Program-made: the position numbers and the translations under genes
Part shown: positions 23,123 to 36,314 of the stretch, in pieces
How positions within the stretch are numbered: position 1 is the stretch's first letter
Layout of the letters: each line of letters opens with the position of its first letter
The notes under the pieces: generated by a model
What the model was told of the DNA's origin: nothing
Databases searched by the model: none
The model's input: the letters and a program-made list of their open reading frames with translations, nothing else
Assembly: GCA_003952965.2 (NCBI GenBank)
Contig: CM025852.1
Coordinates: 22,954,942-23,018,941, forward strand
Direction of reading: 5' to 3'
DNA length: 64,000 nucleotides
From: Morella rubra
Lineage: Eukaryota; Streptophyta; Magnoliopsida; Fagales; Myricaceae

Positions 23123-26100
23123 TCACACAACAATCTCTGAGGTTTCAACAGGTGTGTCAGAGTGTGCCCCCCATTCAGTCCAAGATCCATCATAGACAGC
23201 GACATCAGGCTTGCCAAGTCGGTGGAGACCCTGCAAAATATAAGCATGAGACAAGTTCCATTTTCAAGGTTGTTCTATTGTCAATACAATCATTTACCAC
23301 AAAACCAGCTTTATTGGAAAGCAATCATTTTTGGGTAGAAGTATAGGAATCTGACCATTTCAAGCTATGATGAATCATTTCGGAATCTTCCTACTAACTG
23401 AATGGACGTAAGATGAAAATTTATCTAACCTACTGCCAATCTCTGAGTTTTCCTTCTAGCTACCCACCAAGCAAATGTTAATACAGCACAATATTAGAGA
23501 GAGAGAGAGAGAGAGACCAATGCGAGGATGCATGCAGTTACTCCAGTGCCACATGAAGTTACAACGGGGCTTTCCAAAGATATGCCTGCAGAAGAATTTG
23601 GGATTAGGATTTTCATATTACAAAATAAAGCTGTGCATAAGGTAGGAACGGCTAATTTAACTTTGCAGGAAAGGACATGGTCCTAATGATTGCATAGAAC
23701 CCACAATAGCCACGGAACCAAGGACATTCTTAGGATCAGCTTCTTTCTCACTCCTTAAATACTTAAGAATACGATGCTGGTCTCCCTTCTCTTTCCTTTC
23801 AACACATAAAGGAACATAATAATCTTGCCTATTTCCACTTTATTCTCATTTTCCATTCGTTACACTCTGCTCCTAAATACAGTGCATGTAGTACATAATA
23901 ACTGTGTGCTTAGTGCTCTACATGCATGCAGTCCCAAATGCATGTGCATATACACCTACAGCGTATAAAATCCATCCATACAGAAGCATATATCACTATA
24001 CATTCATATTTATCCATATATCCATCCATAAACATAAAGACTTGCGGACTTTTTATATGTATTGTCTGTCTACAATTAATACTTGGTGGTGTTTGTGTGT
24101 TAAAATTTTGGAGTATGGAAGTTAGTGAAAAAGTAAAGAGAGAGATGATTTGAATTGATTTTTGGTATTTATTATGGTAGAAAGGGATGATTTAATGGGG
24201 AGAGAGAGATTATTTTGTAGTTATTTTATTAAGCCAAAATTTTGGGATACAAATGCCACTTTTGTTTATCAAACAGTAAAATTACTCAAACAAATAGGCT
24301 TATATTAGTGGGAGCATAATAATAATTGTTTACCTTCTTGATCAAATCGTTTCTTTAGCTCATCTGCAGGCAAGAGCGTCTGTGAAGCATCCAACATCTA
24401 CAAAGAAATACCACACCAACTGATAAACAAATCGTTTATGATAAAACTGATTCTTACATTATACCTATTTATTCCTTTACAAAGAATACAATTGTAACCA
24501 ATTCTACATATCAAGCTAAAGGTCCCTGCTTCTATCCTTGCATACCAAGCTATCGAAATCCTAATCCTACTCAAAGCTGGACACTCCTCTGAAAGATAAA
24601 AAGATCCTAGCCAAAGAAAAGAGTGCACTTTTCCCCACTTTTGTTTCTTACTTCCTTTGGTGTGGGTGGGTTTTTTTTTGGTGGGGGGGGGGGGGGGGGG
24701 CATTATGAGCATAATTCTTGTCTAATTATCTCATGAGCAACTATTCAAGCCATACTCCAATAGCCACTGTTAAGCTTCAACTCAATTTGTATCCCAGCAG
24801 CTACTATGCTCGATCTCATGTTATCCAGTTTTGAAAAGTACCACGTTAACAGTTTCAGTTTATGCAACAGAGAGACGGCGACTTAAATAGATTTTTGAAA
24901 ACCAAAACAAGACCATCACTCTATGGAGATCCTAAATTGAGAAGAATAAAGCCCTTCCCATCAAATTCCAACATTTCCAGACTACAATTACATTCTTTAG
25001 CAGACTCAATTGTATAGAGATAGCAACTGAATGAACAAATTGTTTTGAAAACCAAACAAGACCATCACACTATGGAGAACCTTAATTGAGAAGAATTGAT
25101 CCGTTCCCCTCAATTCTAATATTTCCAGACTGCAATTAGATTCTTTCGCAGACTAAAAAGAATCACACCATCTATTAAACATTTGAACACTTAGAAGTTA
25201 AACTCTATTCAAATAGACATTTCTAGACCTTAACGGTTCTACATGTTAGGTTCAGCATTTGCCAATGTAGCCAGCAGCAGGACAGAGTCATTGAAAATTT
25301 TAAAATGGAGTATGATAAAACTAAAAGTACTTCAAATATTTGCCTGATGTCATTAAACATAATGCAGTGAGAACTTTCTTGCTTGTACCCCTTTTTTTTT
25401 GTCCAAATAGTGGATGGTCACACAAGGTTGCATGTATATCTAGACCTAAAAAGGGACCACTTAACAATGAGCAGACTAAGTATGTAAACGGGTCTAAATT
25501 GACCCTTTGTTCCTACTATTAGACATATAGGTCAGGCAGAATTCTGAGGAAGAAATTCGACTGCAGACATCATGGATTGAACAGCATTTGAAATAAAGCC
25601 AAATGCAAATGCTATCTGGAGGGGGAAAATTCGATTCAATATAACAGTTCAGAAAGCCGTGTGTTTCTTCAGGTATAACAATGCAGTAGTCACCATATAA
25701 CAATTGATCTTTCACCTGGGCAAAAGGAATGCACTTGCTGCCAGGTACATGACCACTTCTTATCCCCTTTCGCGGCTCTGCTGCAGCTCCATCAAACCTG
25801 CAAGAATATTAGATCACCACAATATTGAAGAACATGACACAAAAAACAGGAATTCCAAGCAGCAGTAAATTTCATTTCCAGCTAAATGAGTTCCTTGACC
25901 ACTTGATACACTGCTCAAGTGTGGACCATCCTTGGCCATCCTTTACATTGGCACAGGGAAAAGCAATATAGATGACAACAATGTGTGACTTCAAAAGTTG
26001 GACATATCCAACATAATCGAATTATATCTACATTTAGATCTGGTTTAGCAATTAATATCAACCAAACTTCTTCAAGGAAAACAAAACAGAGGGAGTAAAG

Positions 26101-29100
26101 CTTCAACACTATTCTGTTTGTAAAGTTCCCTTGTGATACTTCACCTAGCTACCAAAACTGGCCCAACAGCCAACTTCATTAATCATAGAAAAGTCCTTCG
26201 AACAGATCCAAAGCCTGGGTTGCACAGCCCAAAAAAAAGAAACTGACAAATATAACCTCACAGAACAATATGAACATACAATCTGTTCATCAACCTTGCC
26301 AATCTTGGTTGGCTTATAGATTTGGTACATGTTTGACCTCTCCTGGAAATTTGAGGTCTATTTTGTTTTTTAACAACTCGATGGCATGTCTAGCATAGCC
26401 AAGAGCTGCCTATCAGTTTGCTACCAAGCTTCTTCTCTTGCCATTCTATTGGTTACAAATTAGAACTTAATAGGAGCAAATATTAGGACAAATCTATTAG
26501 AAAAAAGGAAAATAAAGCATTTAAAAACAGAGCCGAAGACATTATAGCAAAGAAAAAAAGAAAAAAGAAAAACAACACACAAAAAAGAAAACACCTAGTG
26601 AAGAAGCCCATTCCATAACCATTGGTCTATAAAGGCAATTTTCAGATTCTGAAATAGAAATCAGTTAACATCTTCTTTTCCAATAATTCATTCATGAATA
26701 CGGTTTCTTGAAGTTGTATCTGCAAACAACTCCATCTTAAAAGGTATAGAGATAACTTTGAAGAAAATAGAAACTAATATATCTTTTGGATATCCGACTA
26801 GAACTAGGATTGGGAGTACAATTAAGATTTGCTAATTCCAGACCAACTTTTTCACAATGAAGAGCCATGGTAAGTTGCTATTACTTATACTTAGCAAGAA
26901 AGTAACAATAACTTGATGCTGAAAATTAACCACACATTTTACAAACCAACAACATGTGAATCACAGACAAACTACAAATTTTCTCACATGTTTCCCTACA
27001 CTTGGGGTGAAGCCATCAGATTTCATAACATAAGCAAAAATAGAGTCAATGAATAATATTGGCTACCTGGCCTTTGATCTGGCATCTATGTGTTCGTGAG
27101 TTCTTTCCACAGAGTTCTTTTTTACCTGGAAAATACAAAGAGGAGATATAGTTAGCATATCTAAACTAGAACCTAAGTTATGTAGGAAACTTCTGCCATA
27201 CTTGTTGAGATGAAACTCACATTATAGAAAATAACTCACTGTCTGGTATACTTAAGAATTCCCTAGTCACTTAAAGAAAAAGAGTATAACTTCCATCCAC
27301 AATGGTTTCTACTATAAAATTCCTGTTATTGCAAACTATTTATCCATTGAGGTCTGGCTTATAGGCATTCTTACAATGATACTGACATGACCCTTCAGAG
27401 TGCATAAATTGGTACATCGCATTTCACATTCACAATCAAGGATGCATCCTTACAATCATGGATCCTTCCAGTACTAAAACCAGAGCAATGAACATTCCAG
27501 CATTTACTGTAATAGGTCAGTTATCCCCAAAAAGAATGATGTTAATCATCTACTTAACATTTTGAAAATCCCCCCAAGTTTGCAGCGAGAATCAACGAAT
27601 GGGCCCTAAGAAATGGCATACTCAATTGAAACAGGTGATATAGCATGGAGTTCAGTTTCGAACTTGAGACTATTTTTTTGTTACCATATCAACTCATGCT
27701 TATGCCAATAGCTTAAACAGATGGAAAATATATATTCAATTATTCAACTAATTTACAACGTTCATTCAATAAACTGCTTTTTATATAGGTCAGCTACCTC
27801 TTTCAGAAAAAGAAAATTTTGATTTTTATACCCAATCTGTGGATTAAGATATGAGTAACTTTCACCTGCTCAAGGGTCCATACGAGATGAGGCTGAAACT
27901 TCGTTTGAAATGTTATTGGCCCAACCTGCAGAAGAATAATCCATGTGATTCTAGCAACTTAAAGATTAGGAAAGAAAAAAGATATATGTAGTATCCATCT
28001 AATGCACATATAATATGGTATATAAGAACTGAGTATTTTTTTAACCAGCAAATAAAAACTTCGAAAAGGCAAGGCACAAAAATTTCCCAGAAAAAGTTTT
28101 CACCTGCATCTTCCTCTATTTAAAAATTACTGAGTCCTTTCATACTAAATTATGCTAATCGACTAGAGATATGAAACAAGATACCACTAGAAGACAACTT
28201 GTCACGAAGACCTTTTGAGCCAAGTTTTAAACTTAAGAAGCTACTAGATATATCAGTATCTTCTTAGAACCCAATGTCAATTTCAAATGCTATGATACAA
28301 AGGGAACTTATTCAATAAGCAGGGTAAATTGTACAATGAAAAAAATGATTTACATGAAGAAGATAAACAAGCATGGTGAATATAAACCTCAAATACTGCA
28401 CACCTTGAATAAATAGTTTTCCATCACACAAAAAGAGGAAGCAAAAGAAGGAAAATCCAAAACTCAATGAATGAGTTATGAACTTACTGCCTGTCCCTGA
28501 TACGCTTTCTCTATTGCCTCAGTTGCTGCACTAGCTTTCAAAATCGCATCACTAGACGCACTAGATTCAACATCGTATCCAGATGCACGCCATCTTGGCA
28601 GGCCTCCATCTAACACCCAAACTCTGTCATGCCCAAATACTCGAAACATCCTTATTATTCAAATAGCACATAAAACCTATTAGTTTATGATTAGTCAACA
28701 TGAGACATGAAGTCAGTGAAGTTCAACATTTTGTTTCCAGCCACATATCTCACCACCAGACACGAGCAGCACTAAAAATCCCCTTCCCATCATAAACAAC
28801 CAACCCATCTTTGTTCTCAATTCCAAGAGCAGAGACGGCAGCAGCGAAAGCATCCTCGGACGGCAACATGTGTGGCAACTGATATAGGTCATCAATTCTA
28901 TATTATAATCAGAAGAGGGGGCCCAGTTTGTTGTTTGGGGGAGGGGAGGGGGGGGGGGGGGGGAGGGGAAAAATGCATACAAGAGAAATGAAAAAGATGG
29001 TCTATACCATGGTACATACTACCAAGAAAAACATCCAAGTTTGCTACCCAATCATTAGGATATTGACAGTATTTGTTGCATCATGTTCTTACATTACCAG

Positions 29101-32100
29101 GCAATATATATTCTCGTTTAAAGCCAATTCATCTATTAGTCAACTGAAGCGAGCATCACGTTTATAAATGGACATAATCTCTAACAGGCCTTTGTATTCC
29201 TAGATCCTGGAAGTGGAGAGTACTTTAAGTAGCACCCTGCTGGCTCTGCAGAAGCCTTATCAACACCAAATTTTTGTGTGCCTTTGAAGCTAGCACCATC
29301 TCCAGAAACTCTTTTGGCAAAGACCCCAAGAGAGCTTTTCAAAGTAGTCATGGGAAAAACAAAACCACCATTAACCCCATCTTTTCACTTTCTTTACCTG
29401 ATACTCCTTTACTGTTTTTGGTCAGATAGAATGTGGATCTCTCTGTACTTCTATGTCCCTGCCCTTCTCTTCCCCCTCAGCTGAATTTGTAAAAGAACTT
29501 CTATAAACATTATTTTTTTTTCTTTAACAAAGGCCCTCGCTATGGACTCCTTACCATGAGAAGCTGAACTAAGATAAACTCACTTACCGCAGGTCTAACC
29601 AACTTTTAGATGAAAGTTGACAATAAAATAAAAGAGAAAGAAAAAAGGGGTCTGATTTGTGTTTTGAATAGATTATTCTTCCATTTAGGTCTTGATAAAA
29701 GCACAGACCCTGCATCCTTTATTCTTTCTGTTTGAAAGATGTACTGATACAGCACAAAACAAAACAAACCCATACAGTAAAAGAGAAAAAAAGAAAAGAA
29801 AAGCACACACAAACACCAAAAGTGAATGTTCCAAGCAAAGTCAATGATCCTTTTTCCATTCCCACGTGTCCTATGCTGCCTGACCAAGAGGTATATTGTG
29901 GTTCTTTAGCGGAAGGTAGGAAAAAAGAAGGGAAGAAAGAGAAGGGGAGGGGGTTATAGAGAGTATTCTAATAAGAGAAAAAGGTTGCAAAAATATTCCT
30001 AAATTCCTCTATACTCCATCTCCACGAATGTATCTCAACAGAAAACCATGTATGTCATTCAAGATTTCTATATACATGTGCCCATGGGTATGTTTTGTAT
30101 GAACATATACAAAAACATAGAAATCAAAGAACTGTCTCACATTTGTAGTTCGGTCTGCGATCCCATCTACATCGAAGAAAAGGGCACCAGGAATGTGAGC
30201 AACCTGTTGAAGAGAGATCAATTGATGGAAATGTATAAGAGCTGAGGCTGAAAAATAATACAATGGAACCGAAAATATTATGCAAAGGACATAGAGCACA
30301 TATCATGATGACTCCATATACCAGCATTTCTTTTGATAAGTACACAAAAATTTATTGAGAATAGTGACAACAGCTCCATATACCAGCATTTCTTCAGAAT
30401 CCAGAAGATCAAAATCTAATAAAGACTATTTACAAACTGGCTTTACAACTTCAACATGGTAAATACCTGATATTCTTGAATTGGATTTCTCTGCTCATCC
30501 GGCATGTACCAGGATGCATCCAAAACCTGAACAAAAGGAATACACAACAATAATTAATTTATAGGATATTCAGAGTGTAAGATGCCTTTAGTGCTAGGCT
30601 TGCTTTTGAGTCTTGTATTGGGTGTGTTGAGGTTTGATGTGAAAATGCAAAAGGAAAATTACACACCAAAAGCTATTAATATCTTAATGGTTTGACAGTA
30701 AATAGCTGTTTGTTGTAATTGTATTAGACTACATGCTATGCCTGTGGAGCCTTATTAAAAAGAATTTGTCCAGCACGTTAATAGTTTAGAAATTGAACAG
30801 TAATTAACCAACAATTTTTTTTACTAACTTATTATTAACGTGTGTGTGTGTATATATATGTCTAACAAATGAGTCCAGAACAAAGAAAACTATTGGATAA
30901 AAGTAGGACATTAGATAAATAGTCTGCATATATTGGAGTACAGAACAACAAAACCAATTTTCCCCTTTAGTAGTTCATTATTTTCTATATGTATAGCTAA
31001 CTACTGACAAACCAAATCCAATCAACTTAATAGACTTCTGGGGAACTGGAAACTTGAAAATATTCATGATTGGCCTTTACACGTATTTTGAACCTTAATT
31101 GTCCCATGAGACATTTAAATGGGTTAGAGGGGCTGAGTGTTGCGTGCATGATTTTTTCCTTAGCACCTTAAATATGACATGAAATTAGAAATAATCAGAA
31201 CCTAATTTGAACCATGGATCAGCCAGACTTTTGTCAATGTACTTAGACTGAACTACGTTTAGAAAGATGCAACTTAATAACTATATTTGTGAGAGGATCA
31301 TATTTATAACTTTAATATATGAAATATACATCATTTTAGCTTATTCTTTGAGGGAATAACATAAGTTATGGTGCGTGGTGAATTCCCTGAGTTGTCTCAA
31401 AGTAAATCCAAAACTGACAGTCCTCAATCCTCATGAAGCAACGTCAATGGTTATATCTTACCCCACAATTCCCCTGCCCACACAAAAAAATACCTTCTAT
31501 TGTAAATGGATGCTTAAAAACGTACTAGCAAAGATGAAATCAAGAGATGCATTTAGAACCCTCTAGGGAATTTCCAACAGAAACTCAGTTGTTTGTACGT
31601 GATTGGCTTGGACAAAAATTCCAATTCGATCTGTGGAACATGATCTTACTAATTCTGCTTTGTTCTTTGTCAACCCTACTTATGCTTTGTTGAAACTTGC
31701 AGTTAACATATTTTCTCAGCTTAAGCAAGTTCAGATGAACAATTTCCATTTCTCCAGCTCCAAACCCTCAACTATCCAAATCAAAATAGCACAAAGAAAC
31801 GTACGATGATCATTGGCTACTTAATTGCTAATAGTCCTAACGGAGAACATATTTGAAGAAAGCAATATCCTACCCCAATATATAAAAATTCCTTCTAGTA
31901 GCGTAGGTAGATTCTACTTAAGAAAAAAAAAAAATAGTCCCTGGAAATGTATAGTCTGCTATGTATGAGCTCTCTTTATTGCCCACTTACCAGACAAAGC
32001 AATAAATCTTTACACAACTAGCATCCATAGACCTAGTCGGAAAAACATGCAACAAGATTTGAGATACGAATACCATGTTGAGTGATTAGAAAAATACTTG

Positions 32101-33953
32101 AATTGGAAGCAGTGCAAGTACAAGAATCTCAACCTACATGTCTAAACCTTTATTTACTTGGGGTATAAATGGTGAGCTCGTGAACTAGTGGACAAAGAGA
32201 GAGAGAGATCGTATCTGTGCACACTAAGAAACATGTTGGTATCCATGTATGCTATTACATACACATAGGTATTGACAGTGTGATATTTAAGATGAAGCAA
32301 AAGAAAATTTAACTTAGAAAGGATATTTATGAAATTCAAGAACTTCAAGTGCTACATTATTTGCCAGTTCAGATCATCTCCATATTCCGAAAAAGGCTAG
32401 GGAAAAAAAGGCAAATCAGGAACATGCCCAAACAATTACCTTGAGATCAGGCTCCTTGAGATTGGTATGTAGCCAATCAACTGAAACAACAGGCTCATTT
32501 GTTGATAGAGATTGTGTTGAAAAATTAACTCCTCTGCCAACCACGGAGGAAGCCATAACACAGGAATTCCCAAGCGATGGCTTATACGCTGTGTACGTGG
32601 GATTAGCTTGAAAGTGAAATTTTCGCTTCTGCAAGTAACATGGAGACCATTTCAACTCATGTCGTCATATGATATTGGCCAAAAGGGCATATTAATATAG
32701 GAGGTATAGCTTCTACTCAGTAACATCATTACCATGGATCATTGATTTTAGTCCAAAACTAATTTCTTAGCTAAATATACCACACAAAACCAAATCTGAG
32801 AGAAATGATTGTAAACAAGCAAGTGATCAGAGGTTTGTACAAATTTTTTTTCCAAAATTCAGTTTAGACCTTCGGAATACAGCATTACCATGTAAAACAT
32901 ATTTACCACAGTAGAACTGCAGTGCTATCACAGCACAAATTTTGTATGGCAAAATCATTAGATGAGGTATCTGCACCCCAAAAAGTGACTCAACTGTTAC
33001 TGCCTTTACTAGATAGGTTTTGGAGCGAAGGCACTCCACGTTGCATTTCACATTTCTTTATAATTCCCTACCTGATGCTTCACACATGAAATAAGCATAA
33101 AGAAAGACGCAAAAGATAGATAACCACCGAGTCCAAAACAGTTCCCTTTCATTTTGCGTTGGACACAAGAGTCCAAGACAATTGTTTTATCTCTAAACAA
33201 GGAACTTCGTTCCAGAAAATCTTACTCAGGTGGGGGTACATGTCAAGGACTGGGAATGTCGCCCAGAGTAAAGTATCCATAAACACGAAAGGCCGATGTT
33301 ATGAGCTACATAGTTAAGTCTAAGTGGAATTTTGTGAACTTTCCAAACTCGAAACCAGTGGAGAAGAAAAAGGAGAAAATACAAATGTACAAATTTGTCA
33401 GGCTGTGATGGGTGGAGCCCTATTCTGGATAGCTGAGGTGAATACAAATTCACCTTCCAAAATGATCTGAGAGAAAACCAAGAGTTCAAAACAATTGCTA
33501 CACCACTGATCGATGCCACTAGAACTTGAGGACATTCAAAATCTGAAATTTCTCAATTTTTACCGAAGAATGACTTAATTTGTGAAAGCCCCTTCATCAG
33601 AGAAACCCAGATAAATGCAACACCCCACTTCTCAAAATGAAAGATTTAAACTCCGTGAAAAAAGCTCTTGAAGTTGCATACACGGATCAATAAAAAAGAT
33701 ATACCCGAAAGGCCAAAACATATTTGCAATCACAGATTCAATTATAAGAAAAAAATCACATATTGGACCAAACACACCACACCCCACAAAAGTTTCGGAC
33801 ATCTTGTACAAACCCGCAATAAAATTTCTCAGGAGAAAAGAAGGGACTTACATTGAAGAGGGAAGTCAAAAGTCGGGGCTTGCGAGTGAAAGAGAAGGAA
33901 GACTGAATCAGGCGATGACCTAAAAAAGTCCTTGTCGCAATGGCCGATGCCAT
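23123..33953 (-). CDS. STR1: Thiosulfate/3-mercaptopyruvate sulfurtransferase 1
   Basis: Twelve minus-strand exons join in frame: 33953-33852, 32628-32440, 30526-30467, 30203-30141, 28878-28754, 28650-28488, 27925-27866, 27125-27067, 25797-25716, 24397-24334, 23585-23518 and 23230-23123 (1143 nt, 380 aa, matching the usual ~379). The N-terminus is a mitochondrial presequence ([20 protein letters not shown]). The first rhodanese domain ([34 protein letters not shown]) lacks the catalytic Cys, as is normal. The second holds the active loop CGTGVTA, with Cys334. The tandem-rhodanese layout and CGTGVT loop fit a mercaptopyruvate/thiosulfate sulfur donor forming a Cys persulfide in sulfur and cyanide metabolism. 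An internal Met (residue 59, MASSVV) could give a shorter cytosolic form. Introns are large and rich in small insertions and repeats. Confidence 0.97.
24683..24700 (+). repeat. G18 homopolymer in an STR1 intron
   Basis: Eighteen consecutive G follow a T9 run and a G-rich lead. The tract lies in the intron between STR1 exons 10 and 9, on the strand that serves as the STR1 template. Confidence 0.9.
24892..25156. repeat. Local direct duplication in an STR1 intron
   Basis: The segment 24892-25010 recurs with scattered substitutions and small indels at 25043-25156. Both copies begin TTTTGAAAACCAAA and share ATTTCCAGACT and CAGACT. It lies in the intron between STR1 exons 10 and 9. Confidence 0.85.
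28937..28968 (+). repeat. G-rich tract in an STR1 intron
   Basis: Almost pure G with single A interruptions; the longest run is 16 G. It lies in the intron between STR1 exons 5 and 4, again on the template strand of the gene. Confidence 0.9.
30312..30394 (-). mobile_element. Very short LINE-tail-like insertion with 21-bp target duplication
   Basis: The 21-bp sequence starting CTCCATATACC occurs at 30312-30332 and again at 30374-30394. Between them lie 41 bases whose reverse complement reads CTCAATAAATTTTTG...TACTTATCAA, resembling the extreme 3' end of plant LINEs. This pattern fits a strongly 5'-truncated target-primed insertion into the intron between STR1 exons 4 and 3. Confidence 0.6.
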
Positions 33954-34489
33954 CTACACAGAGATATTTTAGTGATGTCAGGATATAGAGGTGTTTGGGG
34001 TCAGATATCAGTGAAAAAGGCCAGAGGTCCTGTGCTACGTCGTTGAATGGAACGGTGTCTTGTGTCTACAGTCGCTGCTTCCGCCGTAAAAGCACACAGG
34101 TAGGGACTATTTGGGAGAACATATTTCAATGCAAATTAACCCGTGTTTTATATGGGTGAGCACAGAATCAATAGACTTTTATCCTGAGGAATCTGTATGG
34201 GCTCCGCTGAGTAAAAAGTCATGTAACCGCCGAGAGGAGACTCAGGACATGTGACAATGTTGAAGCCACGTGGGAAGTGAGCAACAATGTGAATCTTGTT
34301 TTGGAAAGCACAAAACCTGCCAGTTGAGGAGCAATGAATTCTTCCACGTTTTGTGGCCATTTAAGCCACTGCACATCACTCAAAATGAATGCCCTAGCTT
34401 ATCACAGTAACATTTGAAGCATCCCAATTAAGCACATCTAAGGCTCAGAGCACCTCAAGATCCCTACAGTGCAAGTGCTATCGCTCCTT

Positions 34490-35105
34490 GGTTACTGCCT
34501 TTACTTTGCACACGTTGGATGCCATAAAGATAGATAGAATTCCAAGACAATTATGAAAGAAAATCTTACTCATTGTTATGTAAAGATTGTTATGAGGTTA
34601 AGTCGGAAACCAATACAAATGTACAAAAATTAATAAGGTGATGATTTTATTGCAATTTAGAACGTGCCAATTAAATACTAAATAAAAGCTTTGAAATACT
34701 ACGCAATGATTCGATTCAAAAAATGGTCCTTACAGAAGTTGAATCAGGCGATGAGTCCTTGTCGCAATTGCCTCAGATATCAGTAATGAATATGTTACAG
34801 TAGGTTATTTCATATTTCAATGCAAATTAACCCGCACAGAATCAATAGATACCAAACAGGAGATGGCTAACGCGATTTTAACGACCGGCACATTGATAAA
34901 CAACAAACTTAAAATGAATACTAAAGTGCTTGTGATTTTTGATATTATCATTTTAAGTTAGCTCCTTTATGGGGCAATTAACTTAACAATCCTCCCTAAG
35001 CTTGATCACAGTAACATTTTTCACTGCAAAATGTTAAGTTTAAACCATAGCTATTGTTCATTAGCTAAAACGTTGTTGCAGCACCAACAAGATCCCTAAC
35101 TTGTC
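34490..35105 (-). pseudogene. Tandem-duplicated remnant of STR1 exon 1, intron 1 and promoter
   Basis: Blocks match in the same order: 34550-34575 with 33165-33230 (AGACAATT, AAAATCTTACTCA); 34735-34772 with STR1 exon 1 at 33900-33945 (GAATCAGGCGATGA, GTCCTTGTCGCAAT, with 9 bases missing); 34805-34850 with 34125-34175 (CATATTTCAATGCAAATTAA); and 34985-35100 with 34385-34475 (ATCACAGTAACATTT, AAGATCCCTA). The copied exon piece has lost its start codon and cannot encode STR1. Confidence 0.75.
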
Positions 35106-35714
35106 TCAACTCATCCATTAGGGCTAAGGTTATTCTTTTATGACCTCAAAGCTGATAAAATAATAGACGGTACCAACAAGTGATGGATCTAGAAAATTTC
35201 CTTTGGAGGGTTAAGTAATTCTTTAAAGAACCTAAAAAATAATTCTTTATTAATTATGATTGTCTATACAACTTGTAGCACAAATAATCAATGAGTACTA
35301 ATAAAAAATTTAAAAAACTTACTTGTTGAATTGAAGCGGAGTTGTAGTATAGAAAACGTTCTGTGGCAATATATGCTTAAGTTGTTCTTCAAAATTTCAA
35401 TTTTAATTACAATATCTTTGTTTTGGAATACTAGAATTTCAAAAATAAGCTGCCCTTTTAAAATTTCAATTTCAATACAATATTTACTTTGTTTTTAAAT
35501 TCCAAAGATCAAAAATAAAGATACAAGAATTTCAAATTCCTTAATCAAATTTCAAGTTTAAATAAAGATACCAGAATTTCAAATTCTTTATCAAATTTCA
35601 AGTTTCAACAGTTTTAAGAGAGGGTTATGGGTAGAATTTTCAAAATAGTAAAATTCCTTAATCAAATAAAAAAAATATTTTAACACAATATTCTTTAAAG
35701 GTATTTTCAAAAAA

Positions 35715-35800
35715 TTTGGGGGGCGATAGCAACTGAGCAACTGTACCAACCGAGCTACAGGCCCGCTAGCCATACTCCAATTGAAACACCTCCCCACCCC
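35715..35800 (-). repeat. tRNA-like (SINE-like) fragment
   Basis: On the minus strand the segment reads GCCTGTAGCTCGGTTGGTAC, close to a tRNA D arm and pol III A box. No matching B box or acceptor stem follows, so it is not a tRNA gene. A degenerate tRNA-derived SINE is the likeliest explanation. Confidence 0.4.
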
Positions 35801-36314
35801 CCCAATTGCGTTAATGAACCAGGTTCGCCATTTTAGAAGGCGCAACGTTAAGTCTTTTTAGCCACAACATCACAAATCGTGAAACCAAATGAGTTGAGAG
35901 ACCAAAGGATATCTCCTCATGTATTGGTTTAATTGGGGGTGGCTGGTGAAAATGCAACCCCAAAATGTCGCGACGATCATAATCCCTATGTAAGGGGTGT
36001 AAGAAGGTTTTGAGTGGAGTTATGATCATCAAATGGAACAATCAAGATTGTCATATTAATCATCTGAAACGACGGCATTTTAATTTATCAGCATTGATAA
36101 GACTAAAACAGAGTATTCAATTTCCTTAACAAATAACTTCCACGAACTATTTCAAACAGATGTGTGCCCTTTAATCAAAATAAAGAACAGGGACAAGTTC
36201 GCTGAACTAATTGATAAATGCTTCTTGTGAAACTCGTGACTCTGTTTTCTTTGCTACCTTTAGTTGATGGCCGATATAAAAGCTTTTGCACAAATCGCAG
36301 TGGTCAATATTGGG

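Larger units (their letters stand above)
33954..36314. other. Intergenic region between STR1 and HemK with a decayed duplication of the STR1 5' end
   Basis: No intact gene is present. The first part is the STR1 upstream flank. From about 34490 to 35105 it repeats, in shortened and diverged form, the sequence of 33150-34480, including a piece of STR1 exon 1. Positions about 35715-35800 contain a tRNA-like A-box segment on the minus strand. The stretch 35200-35690 is very AT-rich with repeated AATTTCAA-type words. Confidence 0.6.

Noticed and set aside
34148..34360. 70-codon minus-strand ORF upstream of STR1
   Set aside because: No recognisable domain, no splice partners, and part of the sequence belongs to the duplicated STR1 upstream flank. 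Considered chance.
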